Assembly (NCBI RefSeq): GCF_002813325.1
Contig: NZ_PHUG01000001.1
Span: 248,001-312,000, forward strand
From: Janthinobacterium sp. 64
GTDB lineage: Bacteria > Pseudomonadota > Gammaproteobacteria > Burkholderiales > Burkholderiaceae_D
DNA length: 64,000 nt
Direction: 5' to 3'
The notes below the pieces were generated by a model, which had not been told where the DNA came from, made no database searches, and saw nothing but the letters and a program-made list of their open reading frames with translations. Position numbers and translations under genes: made by a program. Within the stretch, counting starts at the first letter, position 1, and the number at the start of each line of letters is the position of its first letter. Positions 36,514 through 44,647 of this stretch are shown here, piece by piece.

Positions 36514-37269
36514 TTACGTATCTTGCAGCATGGCTTTCATCTTGCCCAGTGCCGTCTTGTTCAGCTGGCAGACGCGGGCGTCGCTCAGGTCCAGCACGGC
36601 GGCAATTTCTTTATAGCTCAGTTCGAACTCGTAGTACATCTGGATCACGCGCTGCTCGCGCTCGTCGAGCGTACGCAGCGCCTGTTCCAGGCTGCGCCGC
36701 ACCATCAATTGCTCTTCCGGACTCGGTGCGCTGTCGGCCTGTCCCAGGCTTTCCTGCAGCACTTCGTCGAAACTGACGATCAGCTCGGCGTTCTCCGCCA
36801 GCTGGTATTCCTGGAAGGCTTCCGGCGTCAGCTTCAGGGCGGCCATGATTTCCGCGTCCAGCGGCTCGCGCCCCAGGCGCCGGGTCAGGGCGCGCACGCT
36901 GTCGCGCAATCGATGGCTTTCCTGGCGCACGGCGCGCGGGCGCCAGTCCTGGCGCCGCAGCTCATCGAGGATGGCGCCGCGGATGCGCAGGCTGGCATAG
37001 CTGCCGAAAGACTGGTCTGGCACGCCGTAGCGGCGCAAGGCTTCGAGCAAACCCATCAGGCCGATCTGTTCCATGTCGTCGCGGTCGATGGCGCCCGACA
37101 CCTGCGAATTGAGCTGGCGTACGATGCGCTTCACCAAAGGGGCATACGCCACCAGATGTTGTTGCTCTTCAGCAACGCTGAGCACGGCCGCGCAAGCGCT
37201 GGCGGCGGCATATTCGCCGGCGCCATACGCTTCCTGGTATTGCTCTGCATAGGCCACGGGGTCTCCCAC
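36514..37269 (-). CDS. fliA: FliA (LafS-type), sigma-28 factor
   Basis: This 251-residue alternative sigma factor transcribes late flagellar genes. Region 2 is recognisable as YAPLVKRIVRQLNSQVSGAI, DMEQIGLMGLLEAL and SYASLRIRGAILDELRRQDW. Region 4 is LDEREQRVIQMYYEFELSYK and KEIAAVLDLSDARVCQLNKT. It starts with GTG and has no strong ribosome binding site, so the exact start is uncertain. It lies between fliL and motA, as in the lateral lafF-lafS-lafT order. Confidence 0.93.
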   Translation of the reverse strand: MGDPVAYAEQYQEAYGAGEYAAASACAAVLSVAEEQQHLVAYAPLVKRIVRQLNSQVSGAIDRDDMEQIGLMGLLEALRRYGVPDQSFGSYASLRIRGAILDELRRQDWRPRAVRQESHRLRDSVRALTRRLGREPLDAEIMAALKLTPEAFQEYQLAENAELIVSFDEVLQESLGQADSAPSPEEQLMVRRSLEQALRTLDEREQRVIQMYYEFELSYKEIAAVLDLSDARVCQLNKTALGKMKAMLQDT

Positions 37270-37290
37270 TAGGTCGGCTGGCGTGTTGGC

Positions 37291-37767
37291 TTATTCAATG
37301 ATCAGCTTGCCGACCATGACTTCGGTGTAGGGCTTTTCCATCTGTTCGCGTTCATAGCTGACATTGAATGCCTTGTTGATCTGTTCGGCAAATTGCTCCA
37401 CCGTCATGGTCTGTGCCTTGTCCATCGGAAAGCTCGACAAGGTACTCACGGCGATCGAGCGCATCAGCGGCAAGTGGTCCTTGGTCAGTTTTTCCTTTTC
37501 CTCGGTGGTGGCGATCACCAGGTCGGCCGACAGGTAATGCGTATCGCTGTCGCCGGGTCCGCGGCGCAGCATCACGATGACCTTGTCGAGGGTGATGAAC
37601 TTGCGCGCCTTCTTGCCCGTGGCGGGCGGTGGCGAGGCTTTAGTTTCGGCAGCCTCGGCATGGCCGGCGACCGGCTTGGCCAGGTACCACATGGCGCCAC
37701 CGGCCGCGCCGGCAGCGAGCACGGCCACGGCGATGAAGCCGGCTATCAATTTCATTTTCGTATTCAT
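37291..37767 (-). CDS. fliL: FliL, flagellar basal-body-associated protein
   Basis: This 158-residue single-pass membrane protein supports the stator. The N-terminal helix is LIAGFIAVAVLAAGAAGGAM, followed by a periplasmic FliL domain (FITLDKVIVMLRRG, YLSADLVIATTEEKEKLT). It overlaps the end of fliK by ATGA. The family fit is good. Confidence 0.9.
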   Translation of the reverse strand: MNTKMKLIAGFIAVAVLAAGAAGGAMWYLAKPVAGHAEAAETKASPPPATGKKARKFITLDKVIVMLRRGPGDSDTHYLSADLVIATTEEKEKLTKDHLPLMRSIAVSTLSSFPMDKAQTMTVEQFAEQINKAFNVSYEREQMEKPYTEVMVGKLIIE

Positions 37768-38918
37768 CAGGCGGTATCTCGCTCATCCATGGCGTAAGTG
37801 GTAGCGGCAGTGCTGCCGTCGGACAGGGCGCGCCCAGGTTCGGCGTCGTCGTTCTGGCGGCCTGGCTGACGCTGGCCGCGCGCATCGCCTTCGGCAAACG
37901 CCTGGGCGGCAGGGCTGCGCGGGGTGGCGCTGATATTGACGGCCACATCGGTGTACTGGCGCTGTGCCAGGTCGCTGCGCATGTTTTCGCCGATGCCTTG
38001 CAACTGGCGCAACACTTCCGAGTTCGACGCCGTGACGTTCACTTGCAGCGCGCCGGCCGTGTGGCGGATGGAAATTTCAATGCGGCCCAGCATCGGCGGA
38101 TCGAGGCGGATCGTCGCGTGTTCGCTGTTGCGCCCGATCTGTGTCTGCAGGCGTTCGCCCAGCGCTTCGCGCAACGGTTCCTGCCATTGCTGGGCAGGGC
38201 CGTTGAGTTTGATCGTGTCGGCGCCCGGCGTTGCAGCGGCGCCATTGTTTACGCCGGTGGCCGGGCCCGGGCTGACGGGCGTGGCCGCAACAAGGCCGCG
38301 CTCGCCATCGCGCGTGGCGGCGGGTGCCGCTGCCGCCGGCGTGGCCGTCATGGCCGGCGCCGCATCGAAGCTGGCGGCTGGCAGCGCGGTCTTGCTGCCG
38401 GCCGCAGACGCTGGTGTTGGCTGGGCTGCCGCTACCGGTTCGCCCAGATCGCGTGCTGGCGCCATCCTGGCCGTCTGCACATTGAAAGCAAGGGCATCGG
38501 GATGCAGGCGGCTGTTCAGGTCCAGGGTCTGCTGTGCATTGCCTTGTTGCGTAGCGGCTACGTCAGCGTTTCCCTTGGCGGCGGCAGCGTCAGCTTGGGG
38601 CGACACGGGCAGCATGGGCGCCATCAGCGGTGGCGTCATGGCGGGCAGGCCCGCGTCCTGCGTTGTCGCAGCCTGAGCGATGTCGGCAGCTACGTCCGTG
38701 GCGGGGACGCCATCGTCCGTCACGTCCGCGGCCAGGTCTTGCGCCAAGGCGGCATCGCTGGCGACCGTTCTCTGCGCTGGCGTGGGCAGGGAGAACAGGA
38801 TGTTGCGCGCGGTGCCACTCTCGGGCGCGTCCTTGCTCACGGACGCGTTAACGCCCGCCTCGGCGCTCCTCGATGGCGTGGTCGCAGTGCTCTGTGTTGG
38901 GTTGAAGCTCATTTTCAT
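37767..38918 (-). CDS. fliK: FliK (LafE-type), hook-length control protein
   Basis: This 383-residue secreted ruler has an Ala/Pro/Thr-rich, disordered N-terminal 270 residues, then the C-terminal Flg_hook domain. Its signature is HATIRLDPPMLGRIEISIRH, with LQVNVTASNSEVLRQLQ and MRSDLAQRQYTDVAVNIS. It determines hook length and triggers the FlhB substrate switch. It overlaps fliT and fliL. A second FliK-like protein is encoded at 53676-54782. Confidence 0.92.
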   Translation of the reverse strand: MKMSFNPTQSTATTPSRSAEAGVNASVSKDAPESGTARNILFSLPTPAQRTVASDAALAQDLAADVTDDGVPATDVAADIAQAATTQDAGLPAMTPPLMAPMLPVSPQADAAAAKGNADVAATQQGNAQQTLDLNSRLHPDALAFNVQTARMAPARDLGEPVAAAQPTPASAAGSKTALPAASFDAAPAMTATPAAAAPAATRDGERGLVAATPVSPGPATGVNNGAAATPGADTIKLNGPAQQWQEPLREALGERLQTQIGRNSEHATIRLDPPMLGRIEISIRHTAGALQVNVTASNSEVLRQLQGIGENMRSDLAQRQYTDVAVNISATPRSPAAQAFAEGDARGQRQPGRQNDDAEPGRALSDGSTAATTYAMDERDTA

Positions 38919-39223
38919 GCTGGATTCTCATCTTGATACATGGCATTTTCAATCGCATACGCGACCCAGCCTTCTTGTTTCGAATGGATTTCGCCCAACT
39001 GCATGCCCAGGCGATATTTTTCGTCGGAACACGCCTGGTATGCCTGCGCATGCGCCTTGCGCAAGGCGAGCAGGGCGGCTTTTTCACGTTCGCTCAATAT
39101 GCCCAGGCTGGCAAGGTGCTGCGCCAGTTTTCTGTCGAGTAATTCCAGCGCATCCCAGTTCTGGCTGGCACTGGCCGCCAGTACTTCGCGGGCCAGCTGG
39201 AGCGACAAGGGGGTGCTATCCAT
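38915..39223 (-). CDS. fliT: FliT-like export chaperone (LafD position)
   Basis: This 102-residue helical protein occupies the position of FliT/LafD. It has LQLAREVLAASASQNWDALE at the N-terminus and a helical C-terminal part, GWVAYAIENAMY. FliT keeps FliD soluble before export. The sequence itself is too short and divergent to name alone; the order fliD-fliS-fliT-fliK supports it. It overlaps fliS by eight bases and fliK by ATGA. Confidence 0.78.
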   Translation of the reverse strand: MDSTPLSLQLAREVLAASASQNWDALELLDRKLAQHLASLGILSEREKAALLALRKAHAQAYQACSDEKYRLGMQLGEIHSKQEGWVAYAIENAMYQDENPA

Positions 39224-39602
39224 TCTTGGCCTGGACGCCGAGCCAGCCTTGTTTGATCGTCGTCAACAGCGTGGTCACCTCGTCGATCAGGGCCGGATCG
39301 AGCGTGATGCCGGCCGAATACAGGCGGCCGGTGCAGTACTCGTACAGGCGGCCCAGATTGCCGACGACTTCGCCGCCATTCTCGAAATCGAGCGAGCTCG
39401 ACAGTCCGTTGATGATTTCCGTACATTTGTTCAGGCTGATGGCCTTTTGTTCATAGCGCTTGCCGACGATATGTCCGCGCGCGCGCGCCAGTTCTTCCAG
39501 CAAGCCGTCGGTGAGCAGCAAGACCAGTTCGACCGGGGTGGCGCGCGACGTCTGCGCATCCAGGTTGACGGCGTGGTAATTACTGTATGCATCGTGATTC
39601 AT
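39216..39602 (-). CDS. fliS: FliS, flagellin export chaperone
   Basis: This 128-residue four-helix chaperone binds the flagellin C-terminus. Key blocks are ATPVELVLLLTDGLLEELAR, then KCTEIINGLSSSLDFENGGE and LGRLYEYCTGRLY. It lies 72 bases after fliD, and a strong hairpin sits in that gap. Length and motifs are typical. Confidence 0.93.
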   Translation of the reverse strand: MNHDAYSNYHAVNLDAQTSRATPVELVLLLTDGLLEELARARGHIVGKRYEQKAISLNKCTEIINGLSSSLDFENGGEVVGNLGRLYEYCTGRLYSAGITLDPALIDEVTTLLTTIKQGWLGVQAKNG

Positions 39603-39639
39603 TATTTTTTCTCACTGTAAAAGCTTGGTGCGGCTGGAA

Positions 39640-39673
39640 GGCCGGCGCCGCCGTCATGCAGACGGCGCCGGCC
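39640..39673 (-). repeat. Strong intercistronic hairpin between fliD and fliS
   Basis: GGCCGGCGCCG (39640-39650) pairs perfectly with CGGCGCCGGCC (39663-39673). An alternative inner pairing uses CCGTC-ATGCA-GACGG. It begins two bases after the fliD stop. No T-run follows on the minus strand, so it is not a classical terminator; it may stabilise the fliD message or attenuate downstream expression. Confidence 0.7.
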
Positions 39674-39674
39674 T

Positions 39675-41078
39675 CTATTTAGTCTTGTCGCTGCTGAACA
39701 GGGCATCGAACATATCGGTCGTTTGCGCCATGCGTGCCTGCAACGATTGCAGTTGGGTGAACTGCGCCTTGTAGCGGTTGTACATCGCCGTGTAGTCGGC
39801 CTCGAACTTGGTCTGGCGTTCGCCCAGCGATTTTTGCAGCTTGGATACCGAGGTTTCGCGTTGCGTCAGCATGCCGTTGGAGGAAGTCCAGCTGTCGACG
39901 AACTTGTTGAGCTTGCCTGCGATGCCGCTCGGTGTGTTGCTCGAGTAGTTGCCGATTGCCTTGTCCAGCCCGGCCGGATTGGCTTTCATCGCCGCTTCGA
40001 ACTTGGTCGTATCGAGCGCCAGCGTGCCGTTGCGCTGCGCCGTGATGCCGAAAGTGGCCAGCGATCCCGCGGCCGTTTCGCGCAGGGTGCGCACCAGCTG
40101 GTCGCGCAGCACGCGCACGCCGCTGTCGGTGGAAAAGACGCCTGCCGCCTTACCGGACGATGGATCGCCCGGATCGGTCAAACCGTCGAGTACGGCCTTG
40201 AGCTTGTTGTAGGCGGTGACAAAGCTCTGCGCATTGGTCGTCGTGGCGGACGAATCGAGCGCCACGGTCAGTGTCATCGGCGCGTCGCCGATGGCCTGGG
40301 CCTTGGTAAACGTCATCTTCACGCCGTCGATGTTGCTGAAGGTATTCGACGATTGCTCGACGCGGCTGCCATTGTCGACCCCATCTACAGGCCGGGCGCC
40401 GACCCAGAGGATGGCGTTTTTGGCCTCGACCAGCTCTTTCGGCTTGGGTGTCATCGCCGTTCCCAGGGCACCGCTACCGAGCGCACTAGTGTCAAAGTCC
40501 AGTTTTCCTTCCGCGCCGCTGACATTCGAGGTCAGTACCAGCTGGGCCACGCCGCCGATGGTGATGACGGAGGCGGTCACGCGCGAGTTGTTTTTGGGTT
40601 CCGCATTGATGGCGGCGGCAATTTCCTTGACCGACAGCAACTGGTCACCATTGTTGTTGGCCTTGCTCAAGTCCACCGTGAAATCACCGGTGCCCACCTT
40701 GATTTTCAGTGTGCCAGCCTCGGCGCTAGGGGTATCCCCCAGGTTACCGAACGACACCTGGTGATTTGTGGCGACCTGTTCCACGAACAGCGAATAGGTG
40801 CCCGCTGCCGCCGTCGAAGAAGTCGTGGCGCTGCCCAGCGCAGTGTTGCTGAGGGCGGCGCTCTGCGTCAGCAGGGTCTTGCCGTTAGTCAGTCCCAACA
40901 AGCTGGAGCTGAAGGAGGTCAAGGCCATTTTCAGGTTCACCAAGCCACCCGAAGTGGCTGTGGCGGCCTTGGTCTGGGCAGTGATGCGCGCCTGCAGATC
41001 GGCCGTGTATTTGTCGGTCAATGCCTGGGCAGACGCCGTCGGGTCGTAGGTATTCGAAGCGGAAGTGGAAAAGGCCAT
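39675..41078 (-). CDS. fliD: FliD (LafB-type), filament cap protein
   Basis: This 467-residue cap protein is located at the filament tip. The FliD N-terminal region is YDPTASAQALTDKYTADLQA. The flagellin IN segment is TLKIKVGTGDFTVDL with VKEIAAAINAEPKNNSRVTA. The C-terminal coiled helix runs VSKLQKSLGERQTKFEADYT, and the end is FTQLQSLQARMAQT. AGGAGTTTGAC precedes the start. It begins its own block 86 bases after fliJ; I see no convincing sigma-28 promoter in that gap. Confidence 0.94.
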   Translation of the reverse strand: MAFSTSASNTYDPTASAQALTDKYTADLQARITAQTKAATATSGGLVNLKMALTSFSSSLLGLTNGKTLLTQSAALSNTALGSATTSSTAAAGTYSLFVEQVATNHQVSFGNLGDTPSAEAGTLKIKVGTGDFTVDLSKANNNGDQLLSVKEIAAAINAEPKNNSRVTASVITIGGVAQLVLTSNVSGAEGKLDFDTSALGSGALGTAMTPKPKELVEAKNAILWVGARPVDGVDNGSRVEQSSNTFSNIDGVKMTFTKAQAIGDAPMTLTVALDSSATTTNAQSFVTAYNKLKAVLDGLTDPGDPSSGKAAGVFSTDSGVRVLRDQLVRTLRETAAGSLATFGITAQRNGTLALDTTKFEAAMKANPAGLDKAIGNYSSNTPSGIAGKLNKFVDSWTSSNGMLTQRETSVSKLQKSLGERQTKFEADYTAMYNRYKAQFTQLQSLQARMAQTTDMFDALFSSDKTK

Positions 41079-41164
41079 GTCAAACTCCTAAAATTAGCAT
41101 GCAGGATATACCCAATGACAAGGCGACCAAATATTCACTTTTCTGAAATTATTTCTGTAAAACA

Positions 41165-41602
41165 TTATTTTACCTGCCCGCGGAACCAGAACTGCGTCGC
41201 CAGCTCATCTTGTCGCTTGGCATCGACACGTTGTTGCTCGTTTGCAACATGCTTTTGTTTTTGCGTCAACACCTGGTCCAGCACCTCGCGTTTCGCCCAG
41301 GCCGTATTCAAGGCGCGCTGCGAGACGGCCATGTTGGCTTCGTGCAGGTGCAAATCGGTACGATGCTGGTCGGCCATCTGCATGACCGCTTGCTTGAAGT
41401 TGCCGCAATTGACAGACAGGGCCAGGGGCAGGGCGCCGCTGGGGCCGCTATCCGTGTACAGGCCCGTCAGGCGCTCCAGGTTTTTATGGTAGCGTTCGCG
41501 CACGGCCGTCTGCGCCGCCATTTCGCCTTGCAGGCGCTCCACTTCGGTGCTGCGCAGGCCGACCAGGGTGGTCAGGTTGCGGATGGTATGCGCGTCGCTC
41601 AC
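41165..41602 (-). CDS. fliJ: FliJ, export apparatus stalk protein
   Basis: This 145-residue coiled-coil protein links the FliI ATPase ring to FlhA. LHEANMAVSQRALNTAWAKR and EVLDQVLTQKQKHVANEQQR are long helices typical of FliJ. Sequence identity is low, and the call rests on helical content plus the fliE-F-G-H-I-J order. It lies eight bases after fliI. Confidence 0.85.
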   Translation of the reverse strand: MSDAHTIRNLTTLVGLRSTEVERLQGEMAAQTAVRERYHKNLERLTGLYTDSGPSGALPLALSVNCGNFKQAVMQMADQHRTDLHLHEANMAVSQRALNTAWAKREVLDQVLTQKQKHVANEQQRVDAKRQDELATQFWFRGQVK

Positions 41603-41610
41603 ATATGCTC

Positions 41611-42921
41611 CTAGGCCATGATTTGTTCAAGTTGTTCGATGCACGGCCCCATCGGCGCCTCTTCCTTGGTGCCCTGGCACAAGAAGGCTTCGATGGGGGC
41701 GTGCAGCTGTACCGCGCGGTCGGTAATCGGATCGGCGCCCGGCACGTAGGCGCCCAGCGGGATCAGGTCGCGCACGCGCGCATGGCGCGCCATCGACGCT
41801 TTCAGCGCGCGCGCCGCCTGCATGTGCTCGGGCGTGATCACCTGCGCCATGCAGCGGCTGATCGAGGCGGCGATGTCGATGGCGGGGTAGTGGCCCCGCT
41901 CGGCCAGTTCGCGCGTGAGCACGATGTGGCCGTCGAGAATCGCGCGCGCGGTGTCGACCACCGGGTCTTGCTGGTCGTCGCCTTCGGCCAGCACCGTGTA
42001 GATGGCGCTCATGCTGCCATCCTGGTGGGCGCCGTTGCCGGCGCTTTCCACCAGTTGCGGCAGGTTCGAAAAGACGGAGGGCGGATAGCCGCGCGTGGCG
42101 GGCGGCTCGCCCAGGGCCAGCGCCACTTCGCGCAAGGCCATGGCGTAGCGCGTCAGCGAGTCGACCAGCAGCAGCACGTGCTTGCCCTGGTCGCGGTAAT
42201 GCGCGGCAATCGAGTGGCACAGTTCGGTGGCCATGATGCGCATCAGGGGCGACTCGTCGGCCGGTGCGATCACCAGCACGGCCTTCTTGAGACCTTCGGC
42301 GCCGAGCGACTTTTCGACGAATTCGCGCACTTCGCGACCGCGTTCGCCGATCAGGCCGACGACGACGACATCGGCCACCGTCTGGCGCGTGATCAGGCCC
42401 AGCAGTACGCTTTTTCCCACGCCGGAGCCGGCCATCAGGCCCACGCGCTGTCCCTTGCCCAAGGTCAGCATGCTGTTGATGGCCCGCACGCCCACGTCGA
42501 GCGGCTCGACCACCGGTTGTTTCTTCAGGGGATTGATCTTGGGTGGCGTCACTTCCAGGACGTGCTCGCCGCCGAGGCGGCCCAGATCGTCGATCGGCTC
42601 GCCCAGGCCATTGACCATGCGGCCCAGCCACGAGGGGCCGATCTGCAGGCTGGCCTTGTCGGGCAGGGGCAGCACGCGCGCGCCCGTGGTCAGGCCGGTG
42701 GCCTTCTTGAAGGGCATCAGGTAGGACAGTTTTTCGCGAAAGCCGACGACTTGCGCGTCGAGCCACTCGCCGCTCACAGTTTCAATTTGACAACGCTGGC
42801 CCGTGTGCAGCCGGCAGCCGGCGCTTTCCAGCAGCAGGCCGGAAGCGCCGACCAGGCGGCCGGTCGGTGTCGCGACCGGAATATCGCCGATCTCGAAACT
42901 GCGCAGCGTGTCGGCGATCAT
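41611..42921 (-). CDS. fliI: FliI, flagellar export ATPase
   Basis: This 436-residue F1-beta-like ATPase energises protein export. Walker A is AGSGVGKS (about 163-170), Walker B is HVLLLVDSLTRYAMALREVA, and the GERGREVREF and PPATRGYPPSVFS motifs match FliI. The substrate-control N-terminal domain runs to about residue 85. The start overlaps the fliH stop by ATGA. Length is typical. Confidence 0.96.
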   Translation of the reverse strand: MIADTLRSFEIGDIPVATPTGRLVGASGLLLESAGCRLHTGQRCQIETVSGEWLDAQVVGFREKLSYLMPFKKATGLTTGARVLPLPDKASLQIGPSWLGRMVNGLGEPIDDLGRLGGEHVLEVTPPKINPLKKQPVVEPLDVGVRAINSMLTLGKGQRVGLMAGSGVGKSVLLGLITRQTVADVVVVGLIGERGREVREFVEKSLGAEGLKKAVLVIAPADESPLMRIMATELCHSIAAHYRDQGKHVLLLVDSLTRYAMALREVALALGEPPATRGYPPSVFSNLPQLVESAGNGAHQDGSMSAIYTVLAEGDDQQDPVVDTARAILDGHIVLTRELAERGHYPAIDIAASISRCMAQVITPEHMQAARALKASMARHARVRDLIPLGAYVPGADPITDRAVQLHAPIEAFLCQGTKEEAPMGPCIEQLEQIMA

Positions 42922-43607
42922 GCAGGCGCGCCCTGGTCAGCGTGTTCGGCGGCCAGCGCCAGGTGGCTGCTGACTTGCTCCATGCAGGCCGACAGGCGCT
43001 GGTGGCAGCCCGCGTCGACTTCATTGTCGCCCGCCTTGATGCGGCATTCGCCCGCGTCGAGGCGCGCGTCGGCGATCAGGTTCCAGCGCTTGGCGCGCTT
43101 CGGATCGAGTTCGCTGATGCGTTTGAGTTCTTCCGGATTGAGGAAGACGTCGATTTCTTCGCGCGTGGGCGGCATCGAGGCGAGGGTCTCGTCGACCAGG
43201 GCCAGCAATTGCACCGGCTGCAGCGCCAGTTCCGCGCGGATCACCTGGCGCGCCACCTTGGCCACCAGGTCGACCACTTCCTTGCGCTGCGCTTCGCGGT
43301 AGTCGGCGCGCACTTTTTTCAGGTCGCGCAAAATCGCGTCGACGGGACGCGCCAGCCGGTCCAGCGCCACCAGGGTTTCATTGCGGCCTTCTTCGCGGCC
43401 CTGCACCATGCCATCGCTGCGTCCGGTGTCGTAGCCGTCCTGCTGGCCTTGCACCAGGCCCACTTCGTAGCCGTCGCGCTGGCCCTGCTCGAAACCTTCC
43501 GAGACGGATGCCTGCCACTGGCCATCCGTATCCTCGTTGGAGGCACGCTGGCCGGCGGCGATGAATTGCGACAGGGGCGGGAAACGATACGAGCGGAAGT
43601 GTTTCAT
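42918..43607 (-). CDS. fliH: FliH, regulator of the export ATPase
   Basis: This 229-residue FliH-type stator of FliI has an N-terminal region with the glycine-rich repeats GFEQGQRDGYEVGLVQGQQD and GYDTGRSDGMVQGREEG, which form the typical GxxxG helix. The C-terminal domain (KEVVDLVAKVARQVIRAELA) follows. The start at 43607 overlaps the fliG stop; the open frame upstream is a shadow of fliG. Confidence 0.9.
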   Translation of the reverse strand: MKHFRSYRFPPLSQFIAAGQRASNEDTDGQWQASVSEGFEQGQRDGYEVGLVQGQQDGYDTGRSDGMVQGREEGRNETLVALDRLARPVDAILRDLKKVRADYREAQRKEVVDLVAKVARQVIRAELALQPVQLLALVDETLASMPPTREEIDVFLNPEELKRISELDPKRAKRWNLIADARLDAGECRIKAGDNEVDAGCHQRLSACMEQVSSHLALAAEHADQGAPA

Positions 43608-44647
43608 TCGATCACCGCTTCGGCAAACAGTTGCACTTCGATCTCGCCCGCATCGGCGAGGCCCTTGACGGTGGCCATGATTTCCTGGCGCGTCTGTTCG
43701 ATACGCGACAGTGGCACGGGGCCGGAACGGCGCATCATGTCTTCGAAGCTCTGCGCCTGGCGACGCGGCATGGTTTTCAGCACGGCATCGCGGATCGCCG
43801 GTTCCGCGCCCTTCAGGGCGATGGCCCACTGTTCCATCGGCACGTCTTCCAGGATGCGCGTGAGCGTGACATCGCTTTGCGTGGACAGGATCAGGAAGTC
43901 GTACATGCTCAGTTCGATTTCCGAGACCACGTCCGGGTCGTGCGCGCGCAGCAATTCGACCAGCGCGGCGCGGTTGCCCGGCATGCGGTTGAGGATTTCG
44001 GCGGCCTGGCGTATGCCTTCGACGCTGGTGCTTTGCGTGTCGAGCGTGCCCAGGCAGCGGCCCACCAGTTCATCGAGCTCGACCAGCAGGTCGCGGTCGA
44101 TCTCGTCCAGGCGCGCCAGGTTCAGCAAGACCAGGTCGCGGCCTTCGACGGGCAGGGCGTCAAGGATCTGGCCGGCCAGCGCGGGCGGCAAAAAGGCCAG
44201 GAACACGGCTTGCATCTGCACGTGCTCGTTGACGATGTATTCGGCCAGCCATTTTGGCGAGGCCCACTGCAGGCGCGCCATTTTTGGACGGATGGCGTCG
44301 CCATAGATGTTGTTGAGCACGCTATTTGCGATATCGCTGCCCAGCGCCATGTCCAGCGAGCGCTTCAGGTAGCTGCGCGAGGCGCCGTGCACGCCGCTTT
44401 GCTGGCGGTAGTCGTCGAAGAAGGTCTGCATGGCCGTTTTGACGGATTCGACCTTGATGCCGCTCATGCGCGACATCACTTGCGTGACTTCCAGCAATTC
44501 TTCGCGCGACAGGCAGCGCAGCACGTTGGCTGCCTGTTCCTCGCCTATGCTCAGCAGCACGATGGCGGCCTGCTCCACGGGATTCAGGCTGGCGCTTTCG
44601 TACTCGGCGCCGTCGGAAGGATTATTGTTGTTGTTGAGTTCGGCCAT
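43604..44647 (-). CDS. fliG: FliG, rotor switch protein
   Basis: This 347-residue rotor protein transmits torque from the stator. N-terminal, middle and C-terminal ARM domains are present. The middle EHPQ motif reads EHVQ (E141-Q144). The C-terminal torque region is QSDVTLTRILEDVPMEQWAIAL, split at the helix joint, with IRDAVLKTMPRRQAQSFEDM. The N-terminus carries an Asn-rich stretch (NNNNN). The ATG at 44647 overlaps fliF by 26 bases; no strong ribosome binding site is seen, so coupling is likely. Confidence 0.93.
   Translation of the reverse strand: MAELNNNNNPSDGAEYESASLNPVEQAAIVLLSIGEEQAANVLRCLSREELLEVTQVMSRMSGIKVESVKTAMQTFFDDYRQQSGVHGASRSYLKRSLDMALGSDIANSVLNNIYGDAIRPKMARLQWASPKWLAEYIVNEHVQMQAVFLAFLPPALAGQILDALPVEGRDLVLLNLARLDEIDRDLLVELDELVGRCLGTLDTQSTSVEGIRQAAEILNRMPGNRAALVELLRAHDPDVVSEIELSMYDFLILSTQSDVTLTRILEDVPMEQWAIALKGAEPAIRDAVLKTMPRRQAQSFEDMMRRSGPVPLSRIEQTRQEIMATVKGLADAGEIEVQLFAEAVIE

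Noticed and set aside
39723..41492. 589-residue plus-strand open frame
   Set aside because: Antisense to fliD and fliJ, with no domain and crossing two confident genes.
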